Notes: generated by a model from the sequence alone, not told the origin. Positions 7,315 to 15,835 are shown, counted from the first letter of the stretch. The stretch is DNA of 32,891 nt from an uncultured Oscillospiraceae bacterium (GCA_905234625.1 CAJOIC010000035.1:1-32891); one strand, 5' to 3'. Numbers and translations: made by a program.

Positions 7315-8502
7315 TTACATAATCTTTTCCAGCCGTTCCCTGACGGCGGCGATGAAGGTCTCGGTGTCCACGCCCTCCTTCACGCCGGTGAGGGCGGCCA
7401 TGTCCCCGGTGACGATCCCGTCCGCGATGGCGGCCAGGCTGGCTTGCTCGATCCTGTCACCGAAGGCGGCAAGGGCGGCGTTCCCGTCCAGCTCGCCCCG
7501 CTTTTTCAGGGCGCCGGACCAGGCGAAGATGGTGGCCATGGGGTTCGTCGACGTCTTCTCCCCCTTCTGGCGGCGGTACCAATGCCGGGTGACGGTGCCG
7601 TGGGCGGCCTCGTACTCGAAGCAGCCGGAGGGTGAGATGAGCACGCTGGTCATCAGCGCCAGAGCGCCGAAGGCCGCGCCGATCATATCGCTCATCACGT
7701 CGCCGTCGTAGTTTTTCAGCGCCCAGACGAAGCCGCCCTCGGAGCGCATGCACCGGGCCACGGCGTCGTCGATGAGGGTGTAGATGTACTTGATGCCCGC
7801 AGCCTCGAACGCCGACTTGTACTCCGCGTCGTACACCTCCTGGAAGATGTCCCGGAAGCGGCCGTCGTACACCGTGGAGATGGTGTCCTTGCAGGAGAAC
7901 CACAGGTCCTGGCCCTTGTCCAGCGCACAGGAAAAGCAGCTCCGGGCAAAGGAATAGATGCTCGCGTCCGTGTTGTACATGGCGAGGGCCACGCCGGGGC
8001 CGCCGAAGGTATAGACGGTCTTGTCCTGTCCGTCGGCGGTAAGATGGGCCTCGCCGGGGTTCTCCACACGGATCTCCACGTCTTTATAGAGGTCCGCGTT
8101 GGAGTGGCGGGCGATGGTGATGGGCTTTTTCCACCCGGGCACCAGGGGCGTGGTCCCCGGCAGGAGGATGGGCGCGCGGAAGGTGGTGCCGTCCACCGCG
8201 GAGCGGATCTGCCCGTTGGGGCTCTTGTACATCCGGGAGAGGTGATACTCCTCCATGCGCTTGGCGTTCGGCGTGATGGTGGCGCACTTGACGCCCACGC
8301 CCACCCGCTTCAGGGCCTCCGCCGCCTGCATGGTCACGGCGTCGTCGGTCTTCTCGCGGTTTTCCAGGCCCAGGTCGTAGTACTCCGTATTCAGCTCCAC
8401 GAAGGGGGCCAGCAGCTCGTCCTTGATCATCTGCCAGATGACCCGGGTCATCTCGTCTCCGTCCATCTCCACGATGGGGTTTTGCATTTTGATTTTTTCC
8501 AT
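7315..8502 (-). CDS. icd: NADP-dependent isocitrate dehydrogenase
   Basis: Converts isocitrate to 2-oxoglutarate and CO2 with NADPH formation. The protein is 395 aa from the ATG at 8502, chosen over an ATG 15 codons upstream because the family begins with KIKMQNPIVEMDGDEMTR. Diagnostic features are MDGDEMTRVIW, TPNAKRMEEY, SPNGQIRS, the metal-site NYDGDVMSDM, and the coenzyme loop AAHGTVTRHWYRRQKGE. The pattern is that of the dimeric, eukaryote-like type II enzyme. It lies 78 bp after aconitase on the same strand, and citrate synthase is divergent, so the three consecutive steps from acetyl-CoA plus oxaloacetate to 2-oxoglutarate are clustered, most likely for glutamate synthesis. The gene ends in Lys-Ile-Met-stop in the same base context as hsp20. 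Confidence 0.96.
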   Translation of the reverse strand: MEKIKMQNPIVEMDGDEMTRVIWQMIKDELLAPFVELNTEYYDLGLENREKTDDAVTMQAAEALKRVGVGVKCATITPNAKRMEEYHLSRMYKSPNGQIRSAVDGTTFRAPILLPGTTPLVPGWKKPITIARHSNADLYKDVEIRVENPGEAHLTADGQDKTVYTFGGPGVALAMYNTDASIYSFARSCFSCALDKGQDLWFSCKDTISTVYDGRFRDIFQEVYDAEYKSAFEAAGIKYIYTLIDDAVARCMRSEGGFVWALKNYDGDVMSDMIGAAFGALALMTSVLISPSGCFEYEAAHGTVTRHWYRRQKGEKTSTNPMATIFAWSGALKKRGELDGNAALAAFGDRIEQASLAAIADGIVTGDMAALTGVKEGVDTETFIAAVRERLEKIM

Positions 8503-8580
8503 GATGATTTGATCCTCAATGAAATGATGGCTGTGATTACCGGGCACGCAGCCTTGGAAATCCGGGTTTTTCGTGCGAAT

Positions 8581-10590
8581 TCAAAAATCCGCTTTCTGTC
8601 TGTACCAGTTGATGAGGCAGCCCGCCAGGAGGATCTCCCGCTCCTTGTCGGAGAGCTTGCCGAGGCCCAGGGTCAGGGTAGTATCGCCGATATAGCCCGT
8701 GACCTCCTCCGCGCCGGAGGCGATGGCCGCCCGGATGCCGGGGACCCGCAGGACCGCGCCGTCCTCCCACGTGAACTCCCCGTCCCAGGTAAAGGGCAGG
8801 ATACCCCAGTTGATGAGGTTCGAGCGATAGCGCTTCGTGGCATACTCCACCGCGAGGTTCGCGCCGCCCCCCAGCACTCGCTGGCAGGACGCCGCCTGCT
8901 CCCGGGCGGAGCCGTCTCCGGGCTTTACGGCGTACACGGCGCTGGCCTTGCCCTCGGCCATCAGCGCCTTGCACCGGCCCACGTACTCCGGAACCCGGCG
9001 GGACAGGGCAAACTCCGCGAGCTTCATGGGGTTGGAGCGGTAGCTGGAGGTCTCTCCGGAGGGGATCAGCTCGTCCGTGGTGGTGACGGGGTCATGGATG
9101 ACGGCGGTGAAGGTCACCTCCAGGTCCTCCGGCATGGCGGGGATCTCCGGCCAGGGCTGGATGTTGGGACCGTACCGCAGCTCCTCGTCTGCGATGGGCT
9201 TTCCGAAGCCCTTGTACACCCGCTTTTCATAGGGCGCGGGATCGTAGTCATCGAAGTATTCCGGCATGTCATAGTCGATGGCCGTGGCCGGGGTGATGAC
9301 GCCGCCGTTCCGCGCCGTGGCGGCGATGGACCGCGCGTCCATGAGGACGACCTCGGCGGACTGGCCGTCGGAGGGCTTGGAGCCCTCCCGGTTGGGGAAG
9401 TTCCGGGTGGAGTGCCGCAGGGAGACGGAGTCGTTCGCCGGAACGTCCCCCGCGCCGAAGCAGGGCCCGCAGAAGCAGGGCTTCATCACCGCGCCGGCCT
9501 CCATGAGGGTCTGCACCGCGCCGGATTTCATGGCGGCAAGATTCACCGGCATACTGGAGGGATACACGGACAGCTCGAAGTAGCCGCTGCCCACGCTGTG
9601 TCCCTTCATGATGGCGGCGGCCTCCAGGATATTCTGCAGGGTGCCGCCCGCGCAGCCCGCGATGACGCCCTGCCCCGCCGTCTTCCCCGCCAGGGACGCC
9701 ACCGGCACCGCCTTGGACGGATGATAGGGCAGCGCCGCCATGGGTACCAGCCGGTCAAGATCGATTGTCACCATGCCGTCGTACAGGGCGCCGTCCGCCG
9801 GCTCCAGGCGCTTATAGTCGCCGATCCTGCCGCGCAGGGCCAGCCACGCCTCGGTCTTCTCGTCCGTCTGCCACAGGCTCGACAGGCAGGCGGTCTCCGT
9901 CGTCATGACATCGACGCCCATGCGCCAGTCCATGCTGAGGCTTCTCACGCCGGGTCCGGCAAACTCCAGCACCGCGTTCTTCACAAAGCCCGAGTCGAAC
10001 ACCGCGCCGCACAGGGCAATGGCGGCGTCGTGAGGGCCCACGCCGGGCCGGGGCGTCCCGGTGAGATACACCAGGATCGTCCGGGGCGCGGGCAGCTCAT
10101 AGGTGTCCCCCAGAAGCTGCTTCACGATCTCGGGACCGCCCTCGCCGAAGCCCATGGTGCCGAAGGCGCCGTAGCGGGTGTGGCTGTCCGAGCCGATGAT
10201 CATCTTGCCGCAGCCGGCCAGGACCTCCCGGGCGTACTGGTGGATGACCGCCAGATTCGCCGGGACGTACTCGCCGCCGAATCTCCGGGCGGCGGACAGG
10301 CCGAAGACGTGGTCGTCGGCGTTGATGGTGCCTCCCACGGCGCAGAGGCTGTTGTGGCAGTTCGTGAGCACATAGGGCACAGGGAACCGCTTCAGGCCCG
10401 AGGCCATGGCCGTCTGGATGACGCCGACATATGTTATATCGTGGCTGATGAGGGCGTCGAAGGTGATCCTCTCCCCGCCGTGGGCCGCAATGACCCCGGC
10501 GGACATGGTCTTCTCCCGGGAGGCCTCCGGCGTGGGCTCCGCCGGGGCGCCGCCCTGCCACATCACTTTTTTATCGGTTACAGTAATCAT
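8581..10590 (-). CDS. acn: Aconitate hydratase
   Basis: Interconverts citrate and isocitrate through a [4Fe-4S] cluster. The protein is 669 aa from the ATG at 10590, which has AGAGGGAG 9 bases upstream; a further 74 codons are open upstream but cross the promoter. Landmarks are HDITYVGVIQTA, IGSDSHTRYGAFGTMGFGEGG, the cluster-ligand region CAGGTLQN, CFCGPCFGAGD with the C-x-x-C pair, and a C-terminal swivel domain with PGDGSAREQAA and YRSNLINWG. The length fits the short aconitase / homoaconitase-like subfamily common in Clostridia rather than the 890-aa AcnA. It is the first gene of the leftward operon with icd. Context favours true aconitase over homoaconitase. Confidence 0.93.
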   Translation of the reverse strand: MITVTDKKVMWQGGAPAEPTPEASREKTMSAGVIAAHGGERITFDALISHDITYVGVIQTAMASGLKRFPVPYVLTNCHNSLCAVGGTINADDHVFGLSAARRFGGEYVPANLAVIHQYAREVLAGCGKMIIGSDSHTRYGAFGTMGFGEGGPEIVKQLLGDTYELPAPRTILVYLTGTPRPGVGPHDAAIALCGAVFDSGFVKNAVLEFAGPGVRSLSMDWRMGVDVMTTETACLSSLWQTDEKTEAWLALRGRIGDYKRLEPADGALYDGMVTIDLDRLVPMAALPYHPSKAVPVASLAGKTAGQGVIAGCAGGTLQNILEAAAIMKGHSVGSGYFELSVYPSSMPVNLAAMKSGAVQTLMEAGAVMKPCFCGPCFGAGDVPANDSVSLRHSTRNFPNREGSKPSDGQSAEVVLMDARSIAATARNGGVITPATAIDYDMPEYFDDYDPAPYEKRVYKGFGKPIADEELRYGPNIQPWPEIPAMPEDLEVTFTAVIHDPVTTTDELIPSGETSSYRSNPMKLAEFALSRRVPEYVGRCKALMAEGKASAVYAVKPGDGSAREQAASCQRVLGGGANLAVEYATKRYRSNLINWGILPFTWDGEFTWEDGAVLRVPGIRAAIASGAEEVTGYIGDTTLTLGLGKLSDKEREILLAGCLINWYRQKADF

Positions 10591-10620
10591 GATTCCATAC
10601 TCCCTCTTATGATACCTTTG

Positions 10621-10649
10621 ATTATACAACCGATCCCCGCTCCCGTAAA
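10621..10649 (-). promoter_or_regulatory. Promoter of the acn-icd operon
   Basis: On the minus strand TTTACG (10644-10649), 17 bp, TATAAT (10621-10626), with the start codon 31 bp downstream of the -10 box. Confidence 0.72.
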
Positions 10650-10699
10650 CTCTTTTTTCTGACAAAGTGCTAAAGTTATTTGATGCGATCATTGTGCAT

Positions 10700-10782
10700 A
10701 ACTTGCAAAAATGAATCCATTCATCAGACCAGTTCGGCAAATGCGCACGAATTTTGAATTTTTTATAACAAGAACTTGCAAA
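10700..10782. repeat. Paired 10-bp direct repeat in the acn / citrate synthase promoter region
   Basis: AACTTGCAAA occurs at 10700-10709 and again at 10773-10782, start to start 73 bp, about seven helical turns. The second copy overlaps the -35 box of the citrate synthase promoter. Immediately after the first copy is a perfect palindrome ATGAATCCATTCAT (10711-10724). The arrangement is what one expects of operators for a looping regulator of the divergent genes. That is inference; the sites match no consensus I can name. Confidence 0.45.
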
Positions 10783-10803
10783 TCCAGAAAATAGGGTTAT
10801 AAT
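10776..10803 (+). promoter_or_regulatory. Promoter of citrate synthase
   Basis: TTGCAA (10776-10781), 16 bp, TATAAT (10798-10803); start codon 33 bp beyond the -10 box. Its -35 box lies within one of the two AACTTGCAAA repeats. Confidence 0.75.
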
Positions 10804-10836
10804 AAGAGGCAACTGACGTAAAAGAGGTATCCCATC

Positions 10837-12198
10837 ATGTCCGAGGAAAAATACATCATCGACAAATACATGCCCGCTCTATGCGCCGACGCGGCGGAGC
10901 GGTACGCCATCCCCGCCTCCGTGTTCACCTCCGCGGTGCACCGCGGTCTCAGAAACGAGGACGGCACCGGCGTCCTCGTAGGCGCCACCCGCATCGGCAG
11001 CGTCCGCGGCTACTACATGGAGGACGGCGAGCGCGTCCCCATGAACGGACAGCTCCTGTACCGGGGCATCAAGGTGAGCGATCTCGTGGAGAACCACTGG
11101 CAGACCGGCACCTTCGGCTATGAGGAGGTGGCCTATCTCCTGCTGCTGGGCAAGCTCCCCAACCGCCGGGAGATGGAGCTCTTCCGCGCCATGATGGCGG
11201 AGGCGCGGCCGCTGCCCGCGGGCTTTTTCGACGATATGATCCTGAAAAATCCCAGTCCCAACGTCATGAACGGTCTGGCCCGCTCGATCCTCGCGCTGTA
11301 CACCTATGACGACGACCCGGACGACCGTTCCGTGGAGAATCTCATGGCCCAGTCCATCAGCCTCATCGCCCGCCTGCCGGTCATCGTGGCCCAGACCTAC
11401 CAGGTCAAGCGCCATGTGTACGACGGCAAGAGCCTCTACATCCACCGGCCCAAGGACGAGCTCTCCCTGGCGGAGAACTTCCTGCGGCTCATCCGCAAGG
11501 ACAAGAAATATACCGACGCGGAGGCGAAGCTCCTGGATCTGATGCTCATCCTCCACGCGGAGCACGGCGCGGGCAACAACTCCGCCTTCACCTGCCGCGC
11601 CATGTCCTCCTCCGGAACGGACACCTATTCCGCCATCGCGGGAGCGGTGGGCTCCCTGAAGGGCCCCCTCCACGGCGGCGCCAACGCCAAGGTCATGGAG
11701 ATGTTCCGGTATCTGGACGAGGTCATCGCAAACAAAGAAAACGACGACGAGGTCCGGGACGTTCTCGTAAAGCTCCTCGCCGGCGAGGGCGGAGACGGCT
11801 CCGGCAAGATCTACGGTCTGGGCCACGCTGTGTACACCATGTCCGACCCCCGCGCCGTGGCCATCAAAAAGCACGCCCGCTCCATGGCGGAGAGCACCGG
11901 GCGGCTCAAGGAGTTCGAGTTCATGGAGAGAGTGGAGCGCATCGGCCTCGAGCTTCTCATGGAGCGGCGGAAGGACGGCTTCCCCATGTGCGCGAACGTG
12001 GACTTCTACTCCGGCTTCGTTTACAGCATGCTGAACATCCCCGAGGAGCTGTTCACCCCCCTGTTTGCCACCGCCCGTATCGCCGGCTGGTGCGCACATC
12101 GCATGGAGGAAGCCCTCACCGGAGGCCGCATCATGCGTCCCGCCTACCGCGCCGTCATGGAAAAACGCGGCTATGTCCCTATCGACGAGAGAGAATAA
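10837..12198 (+). CDS. gltA: Citrate synthase
   Basis: Condenses acetyl-CoA with oxaloacetate to citrate. The protein is 453 aa, the length of the clostridial citrate/2-methylcitrate synthase family with an N-terminal extension. Motifs are LLYRGIKVSDLVE, GYEEVAYLLLLGKLPN, LHAEHGAGNNSAFTCR (catalytic His region), GPLHGGANAKVMEM and GLGHAVYTMSDPRA (second catalytic His), with MERVERIG further on. The ATG at 10837 follows AAGAGG. It is transcribed divergently from acn-icd. A terminator follows at 12212-12238. The context favours citrate over methylcitrate synthesis, since no prp genes are present. Confidence 0.94.
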   Translation: MSEEKYIIDKYMPALCADAAERYAIPASVFTSAVHRGLRNEDGTGVLVGATRIGSVRGYYMEDGERVPMNGQLLYRGIKVSDLVENHWQTGTFGYEEVAYLLLLGKLPNRREMELFRAMMAEARPLPAGFFDDMILKNPSPNVMNGLARSILALYTYDDDPDDRSVENLMAQSISLIARLPVIVAQTYQVKRHVYDGKSLYIHRPKDELSLAENFLRLIRKDKKYTDAEAKLLDLMLILHAEHGAGNNSAFTCRAMSSSGTDTYSAIAGAVGSLKGPLHGGANAKVMEMFRYLDEVIANKENDDEVRDVLVKLLAGEGGDGSGKIYGLGHAVYTMSDPRAVAIKKHARSMAESTGRLKEFEFMERVERIGLELLMERRKDGFPMCANVDFYSGFVYSMLNIPEELFTPLFATARIAGWCAHRMEEALTGGRIMRPAYRAVMEKRGYVPIDERE

Positions 12199-12211
12199 GC
12201 GTTTGCCCCTG

Positions 12212-12247
12212 CCGGGACGGAGAAAACCTCCGTCCCGGTTGTTTTTT
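12212..12247 (+). terminator. Terminator of citrate synthase
   Basis: A perfect 11-bp GC-rich stem (12212-12222 with 12228-12238), loop AAAAC, followed by TTGTTTTTT. The T-tract doubles as the -35 region of the next promoter. Confidence 0.9.
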
Positions 12248-12267
12248 CCCCGCGTCCATGGTAGAAT
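12239..12267 (+). promoter_or_regulatory. Promoter of galE
   Basis: TTGTTT (12239-12244), 17 bp, TAGAAT (12262-12267) with an extended -10 TG before it. It overlaps the terminator T-tract of the preceding gene. Confidence 0.65.
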
Positions 12268-12303
12268 GATGCGTGATGATTTTATTTTAAAGAGGTAAAT
12301 GCC

Positions 12304-13317
12304 ATGACCATCCTGCTGACCGGCGCCGCCGGGTACATCGGCTCCCACACCGCCGTGGAGCTGGTGAACGCCGGTTACGACGTCGCCATCGTAGACAACT
12401 ACAACAACTCCAGCCCCGTCGCCGTGGCCCGCTGCGAGGAGATCACCGGAAAAAAAATGCCCCTGTACGACGCGGATGTATGCGACAAGGACGCCCTGCG
12501 CCGCATCTTCGCCGAGGTGAAGCCCGCCGCCGTCATGCATTTCGCCGGACATAAGGCCGTGGGCGAGAGCGTCGCCAAGCCCCTCATGTACTACCGCAAC
12601 AACCTCGACTCCACCCTCTCCCTGCTGGAGGTCATGCAGGAGACGGGCGTCAAGCCCTTCATCTTCTCCTCCTCCGCCACCGTCTACGGCGAGGCCACCC
12701 AGGTCCCCTGCGTGGAGACGGCGCCCGTGGGCGGCTGCACCAACCCCTACGGCTGGACCAAGTTCATGATCGAGCAGATCGCCCGGGACCTGACCGTGGC
12801 CGACCCCGCTATGAGCGTGGTGCTGCTGCGGTACTTTAACCCCGTTGGTGCCCACGAGAGCGGCAGGATCGGGGAGAATCCCACCGGTATCCCCAACAAT
12901 CTCATGCCCTATATCACCCAGGTGGCCGTGGGCAAGCGGGACCATCTGAGCATCTTCGGCAACGATTATCCCACCCCCGACGGCACCGGCGTCCGGGATT
13001 ATATCCACGTCGTCGATCTCGCCAAGGGCCACGTCGCCGCGCTGGAATACGCCCTGAAGCACAGCGGCACGGAGGTCTTCAACCTGGGCACCGGCCACGG
13101 CGTCAGCGTGCTGGAGCTGGTGAACGCCTTCATGAAGGCCACAGGGGTCAACATCCCCTACGAGATCACCGCCCGCCGTCCCGGGGACCTGGCGGAATGC
13201 TGGGCCGACCCCTCCAAGGCGCAGACCGTCCTGGGCTGGAAGGCGGAAAAGACCGTGGAGGATATGTGCGCCGACTCCTGGCGCTGGCAGAGTCATAATC
13301 CGAATGGATATGAGTGA
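12304..13317 (+). CDS. galE: UDP-glucose 4-epimerase
   Basis: Interconverts UDP-glucose and UDP-galactose (Leloir pathway and glycan precursor supply), NAD-dependent. The protein is 337 aa, typical of GalE. The N-terminal NAD-binding loop is TGAAGYIGSHT. The catalytic Ser/Thr lies in FIFSSSATVYG and the Tyr-x3-Lys pair in NPYGWTKFMIEQI. Also seen are RYFNPVGAHESGRIGE, GVRDYIHVVDLA and NLGTGHGVSVLE, all GalE signatures. The ATG at 12304 follows AAAGAGG. Three bases separate its stop from the start of trmO, so the two are probably one transcript. It could supply UDP-galactose or UDP-GalNAc to the sugar transferase gene at 4622, but they are not linked. Confidence 0.95.
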   Translation: MTILLTGAAGYIGSHTAVELVNAGYDVAIVDNYNNSSPVAVARCEEITGKKMPLYDADVCDKDALRRIFAEVKPAAVMHFAGHKAVGESVAKPLMYYRNNLDSTLSLLEVMQETGVKPFIFSSSATVYGEATQVPCVETAPVGGCTNPYGWTKFMIEQIARDLTVADPAMSVVLLRYFNPVGAHESGRIGENPTGIPNNLMPYITQVAVGKRDHLSIFGNDYPTPDGTGVRDYIHVVDLAKGHVAALEYALKHSGTEVFNLGTGHGVSVLELVNAFMKATGVNIPYEITARRPGDLAECWADPSKAQTVLGWKAEKTVEDMCADSWRWQSHNPNGYE

Positions 13318-13320
13318 TCC

Positions 13321-14013
13321 ATGCTGGAGGAGACCCGCACCATATCCCCCATCGCCCATATCGAGACGGACCTGCCAACCAAGTTCGGCCTGCCCAGGCA
13401 GAGCGGCCTTGTAAACACCCTGGAGGCACGGATCGTATTCGAGCCGCTGTACCGGGACCCGGTGGCCTTCCGGGGCCTGGAGGGGTACAGCCATCTGTGG
13501 CTCCTGTGGGGCTTTTCGGAAAACCATCGCGATACCTGGGCTGCCACGGTGAAGCCCCCGCGCCTGGGCGGAAATACCCGCATGGGCGTCTTCGCCACCC
13601 GCTCCCCCTACCGGCCCAACGCCATCGGCCTGAGCTCCGTGCGGCTCACGGGCATCGATCACGACGAGGCTCTGGGCGTCGTCCTCCGGGTCGCCGGCGC
13701 GGATCTCATGGACGGAACCCCCATCTATGACGTGAAGCCCTATCTCCCCTTCACCGACAGTCATCCGGAGGCCTCCGGCGGCTTCGCGGAGGGCGTGTTC
13801 GATCACGCTCTGGAGGTGGACTTCCCGCCGGACCTGCTGGCGAAGATCCCCCGGGACAAGCGGGAGGCCCTGCTGGGCATCCTGGCCCAGGATCCCCGCC
13901 CCGCTTATATCGACGACCCCGCCCGCCGCTATGGGTTCAACTACCTGACCTATGACGTGCGCTTTACCGTGGACGGGCGCAAGCTCACCGTGGCGGAGAT
14001 CGTGGACCTATAA
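13321..14013 (+). CDS. trmO: tRNA (N6-threonylcarbamoyladenosine37-N6)-methyltransferase, TrmO/TsaA family
   Basis: A 230-aa protein of the UPF0066/TsaA family; E. coli TrmO methylates t6A37 of threonine tRNAs using SAM. It contains ISPIAHIETDLPTKFGLPRQ, FRGLEGYSHLWLLWGF, RLGGNTRMGVFATRSPYRPNAIGLSSV (the strongly conserved core) and DLMDGTPIYDVKPYLPFTD. The second half, RYGFNYLTYDVRFTVD, fits the TrmO C-terminal domain. It starts 3 bp after galE with a poor ribosome site, suggesting coupling. Immediately after the stop is the TTATGTAAAC motif. Confidence 0.92.
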   Translation: MLEETRTISPIAHIETDLPTKFGLPRQSGLVNTLEARIVFEPLYRDPVAFRGLEGYSHLWLLWGFSENHRDTWAATVKPPRLGGNTRMGVFATRSPYRPNAIGLSSVRLTGIDHDEALGVVLRVAGADLMDGTPIYDVKPYLPFTDSHPEASGGFAEGVFDHALEVDFPPDLLAKIPRDKREALLGILAQDPRPAYIDDPARRYGFNYLTYDVRFTVDGRKLTVAEIVDL

Positions 14014-14043
14014 TTATGTAAACAAATTTGACAGGAGAGTATT

Positions 14044-14313
14044 ATGAAAGCCATCGTATCGGTATTTGCGAAGGACCGCATCGGCATCATTGCGGATGTG
14101 TGCGTCCTCATCTCGTCCATGCAGGTGAATATCCTGGATCTGAACCAGACCATCATGGACGGTTTTTTCACCATGGTCATGCTGGTGGACACCTCCACCA
14201 CGGACAAGCCCTTTGACGAGATCCGCTCCGCCCTGGAGACCGAGGGCGAGAAGCTGGGCCTGGACATCCGCATCCAGCGGGAGGATATCTTCGACGCCAT
14301 GCACAGGGTCTAA
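14044..14313 (+). CDS. ACT-domain protein, UPF0237 family
   Basis: An 89-aa stand-alone ACT domain, a small-molecule (often amino-acid) sensing fold. It begins MKAIVSVFAKDRIGIIADVC with the D-R-x-G-I turn typical of ACT ligand sites, then ILDLNQTIMDGFFTMVMLVD, matching UPF0237. The ribosome site is AGGAGAG. In Firmicutes this gene is nearly always next to a UPF0210 gene, as here, so the pair is probably functional together, but no biochemical role is established that I know of. Confidence 0.9.
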   Translation: MKAIVSVFAKDRIGIIADVCVLISSMQVNILDLNQTIMDGFFTMVMLVDTSTTDKPFDEIRSALETEGEKLGLDIRIQREDIFDAMHRV

Positions 14314-14348
14314 GACCCTTTTATGCGCACGGAGCGAGAGGTCATCGC

Positions 14349-14369
14349 ACCTTTTTGCGCCCGGTGACG
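14349..14369. repeat. Dispersed 21-bp intergenic repeat, copy 1
   Basis: The block ACCTTTTTGCGCCCGGT followed by GACG lies in the 124-bp gap between the UPF0237 and UPF0210 genes. An almost identical block, differing at one base, lies at 23987-24007 after the glycyl-tRNA synthetase gene. The surrounding gap has more half-symmetric pieces (GAGCGAGAGGTCATC, GAGAGCGTGATGTCATC). I see no gene in the gap. Confidence 0.65.
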
Positions 14370-14437
14370 AGAGCGTGATGTCATCGGATATCATTCAGGG
14401 TATCTATATGTTATGTAAACTCAACTGAGGACAAGCT

Positions 14438-15779
14438 ATGCTGAACACCTTCGACATACTCCAAACCATCGACATGCTGGACCACCAGCATCTGGACATC
14501 CGGACCGTCACCATGGGCATCAATCTCATGGACTGCGCCCATCCCGACATCGACGAGTGCGCCCGCCGGATCTACGACAAGATCTGCCGTCTGGCCGGGG
14601 ACCTGCTCCCCGTCTGCCAGGGCATCGAGACGGAGCTGGGCATCCCCATCGTGAACAAGCGCATCTCCGTCACCCCCATCGCCATGGTGGCCCAGGCCAG
14701 CGACGCCATCGACTACACCCCTGTGGCCGTGGCGCTTGACCGGGCCGCGAAGGAGTGCGGCGTGAACTTCATCGGCGGCTTCTCCGCCCTTGTTCAGAAG
14801 GGCTTTACCCTGGGGGACGCGCGGCTGATCGAGAGCATACCCCGGGCTCTGGCCGAGACGGACCTGGTCTGCTCCAGCGTGAACGTGGGCTCCACCAAGG
14901 CGGGCATCAACATGGACGCCGTGTCCGCCATGGGCCGCATCGTCAAGCGCACGGCGGAGGCCACCGCGGACCGGGGCGCCATCGGCTGCGCAAAGCTCGT
15001 GGTCTTCTGCAACGCCGTGGAGGATAACCCCTTCATGGCAGGGGCCTTCTGCGGTCCCGGCGAGCCGGAATGCGCCATCAACGTGGGCGTCTCCGGACCC
15101 GGCGTCGTGTATCACGCCCTCCAGAGCGCCAAGGGCAAACCCTTCGACGAGGTCGCGGAGATCATCAAAAAGACCGCCTTCCGCATCACCCGCATGGGTC
15201 AGCTGGTGGCTCAGAAGGCCTCCGGCCGTCTGGGCACGCCCTTTGGCGTGGTGGACCTTTCCCTGGCTCCCACCCCTGCCGTCGGGGACAGCGTCGCGCG
15301 CATCCTGGAGGAGATGGGCCTCGCCGTATGCGGCACCCACGGCACCACCGCCGCCCTGGCCATGCTGAACGACGCCGTCAAGAAGGGCGGCCTCATGGCT
15401 TCCGGGCGCGTGGGCGGCCTTTCCGGCGCCTTCATCCCCGTCAGCGAGGACGAGGGCATGATCGCCGCCGCCCGGTCCGGTGTGCTGACCCTGGACAAGC
15501 TGGAGGCCATGACCTGCGTCTGCTCCGTGGGCCTCGACATGATCGCCGTCCCCGTGGCAGACCATCGCCGCCATCATCGCGGACGAGGCCGCCATCGGCA
15601 TGGTGAACGGCAAGACCACCGCCGTCCGCCTCATCCCCACCGGGAAGGTGGGAGACATGGTGGATTTCGGCGGGCTCCTGGGCTCCGCTCCCGTCATGCC
15701 CCTCCACCCCGAGAGCGCGGCGGACTTCATCGCCCGGGGCGGACACATCCCCGCGCCGCTGCACAGCCTGAGGAACTGA
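14438..15779 (+). pseudogene. UPF0210 (DUF711) family protein, frameshifted near the 3' end
   Basis: A homologue of the ~450-aa UPF0210 family, partner of UPF0237. Residues 1-372 read normally ([85 protein letters not shown]). After base 15553 the original frame becomes Arg/His-rich nonsense to 15853. The frame beginning at 15558 continues correctly ([45 protein letters not shown]) to a TGA at 15777-15779. The family normally has PGDTP-x-x-T here, so about five codons are replaced by four bases, a net loss of 11 bases. Either a real disabling mutation or an assembly error. Confidence 0.85.
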
Positions 15780-15806
15780 TTGAACTGATTCCTTATAAAA
15801 AACACA

Positions 15807-15835
15807 AGATCCCGGAGCCAGAAGCTCCGGGATCT
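15807..15835. terminator. Bidirectional terminator between UPF0210 gene and pnp
   Basis: A perfect 12-bp stem (15807-15818 with 15824-15835), loop CAGAA. T residues follow on the plus strand (CTTTCTATT); A residues precede it. It serves two converging genes. Confidence 0.82.

Noticed and set aside
8044-10662. 872-codon open frame antisense to icd and acn
   Set aside because: Low-complexity Gly/His/Arg composition and it overlaps two certain enzymes.
10676-10740. CcpC-type operator near aconitase
   Set aside because: The expected ATAA-N7-TTAT arrangement was not found.
10879-13806. 975-codon open frame antisense to citrate synthase, galE and trmO
   Set aside because: It runs across three well-identified genes and their promoters; shadow of GC-rich codon use.
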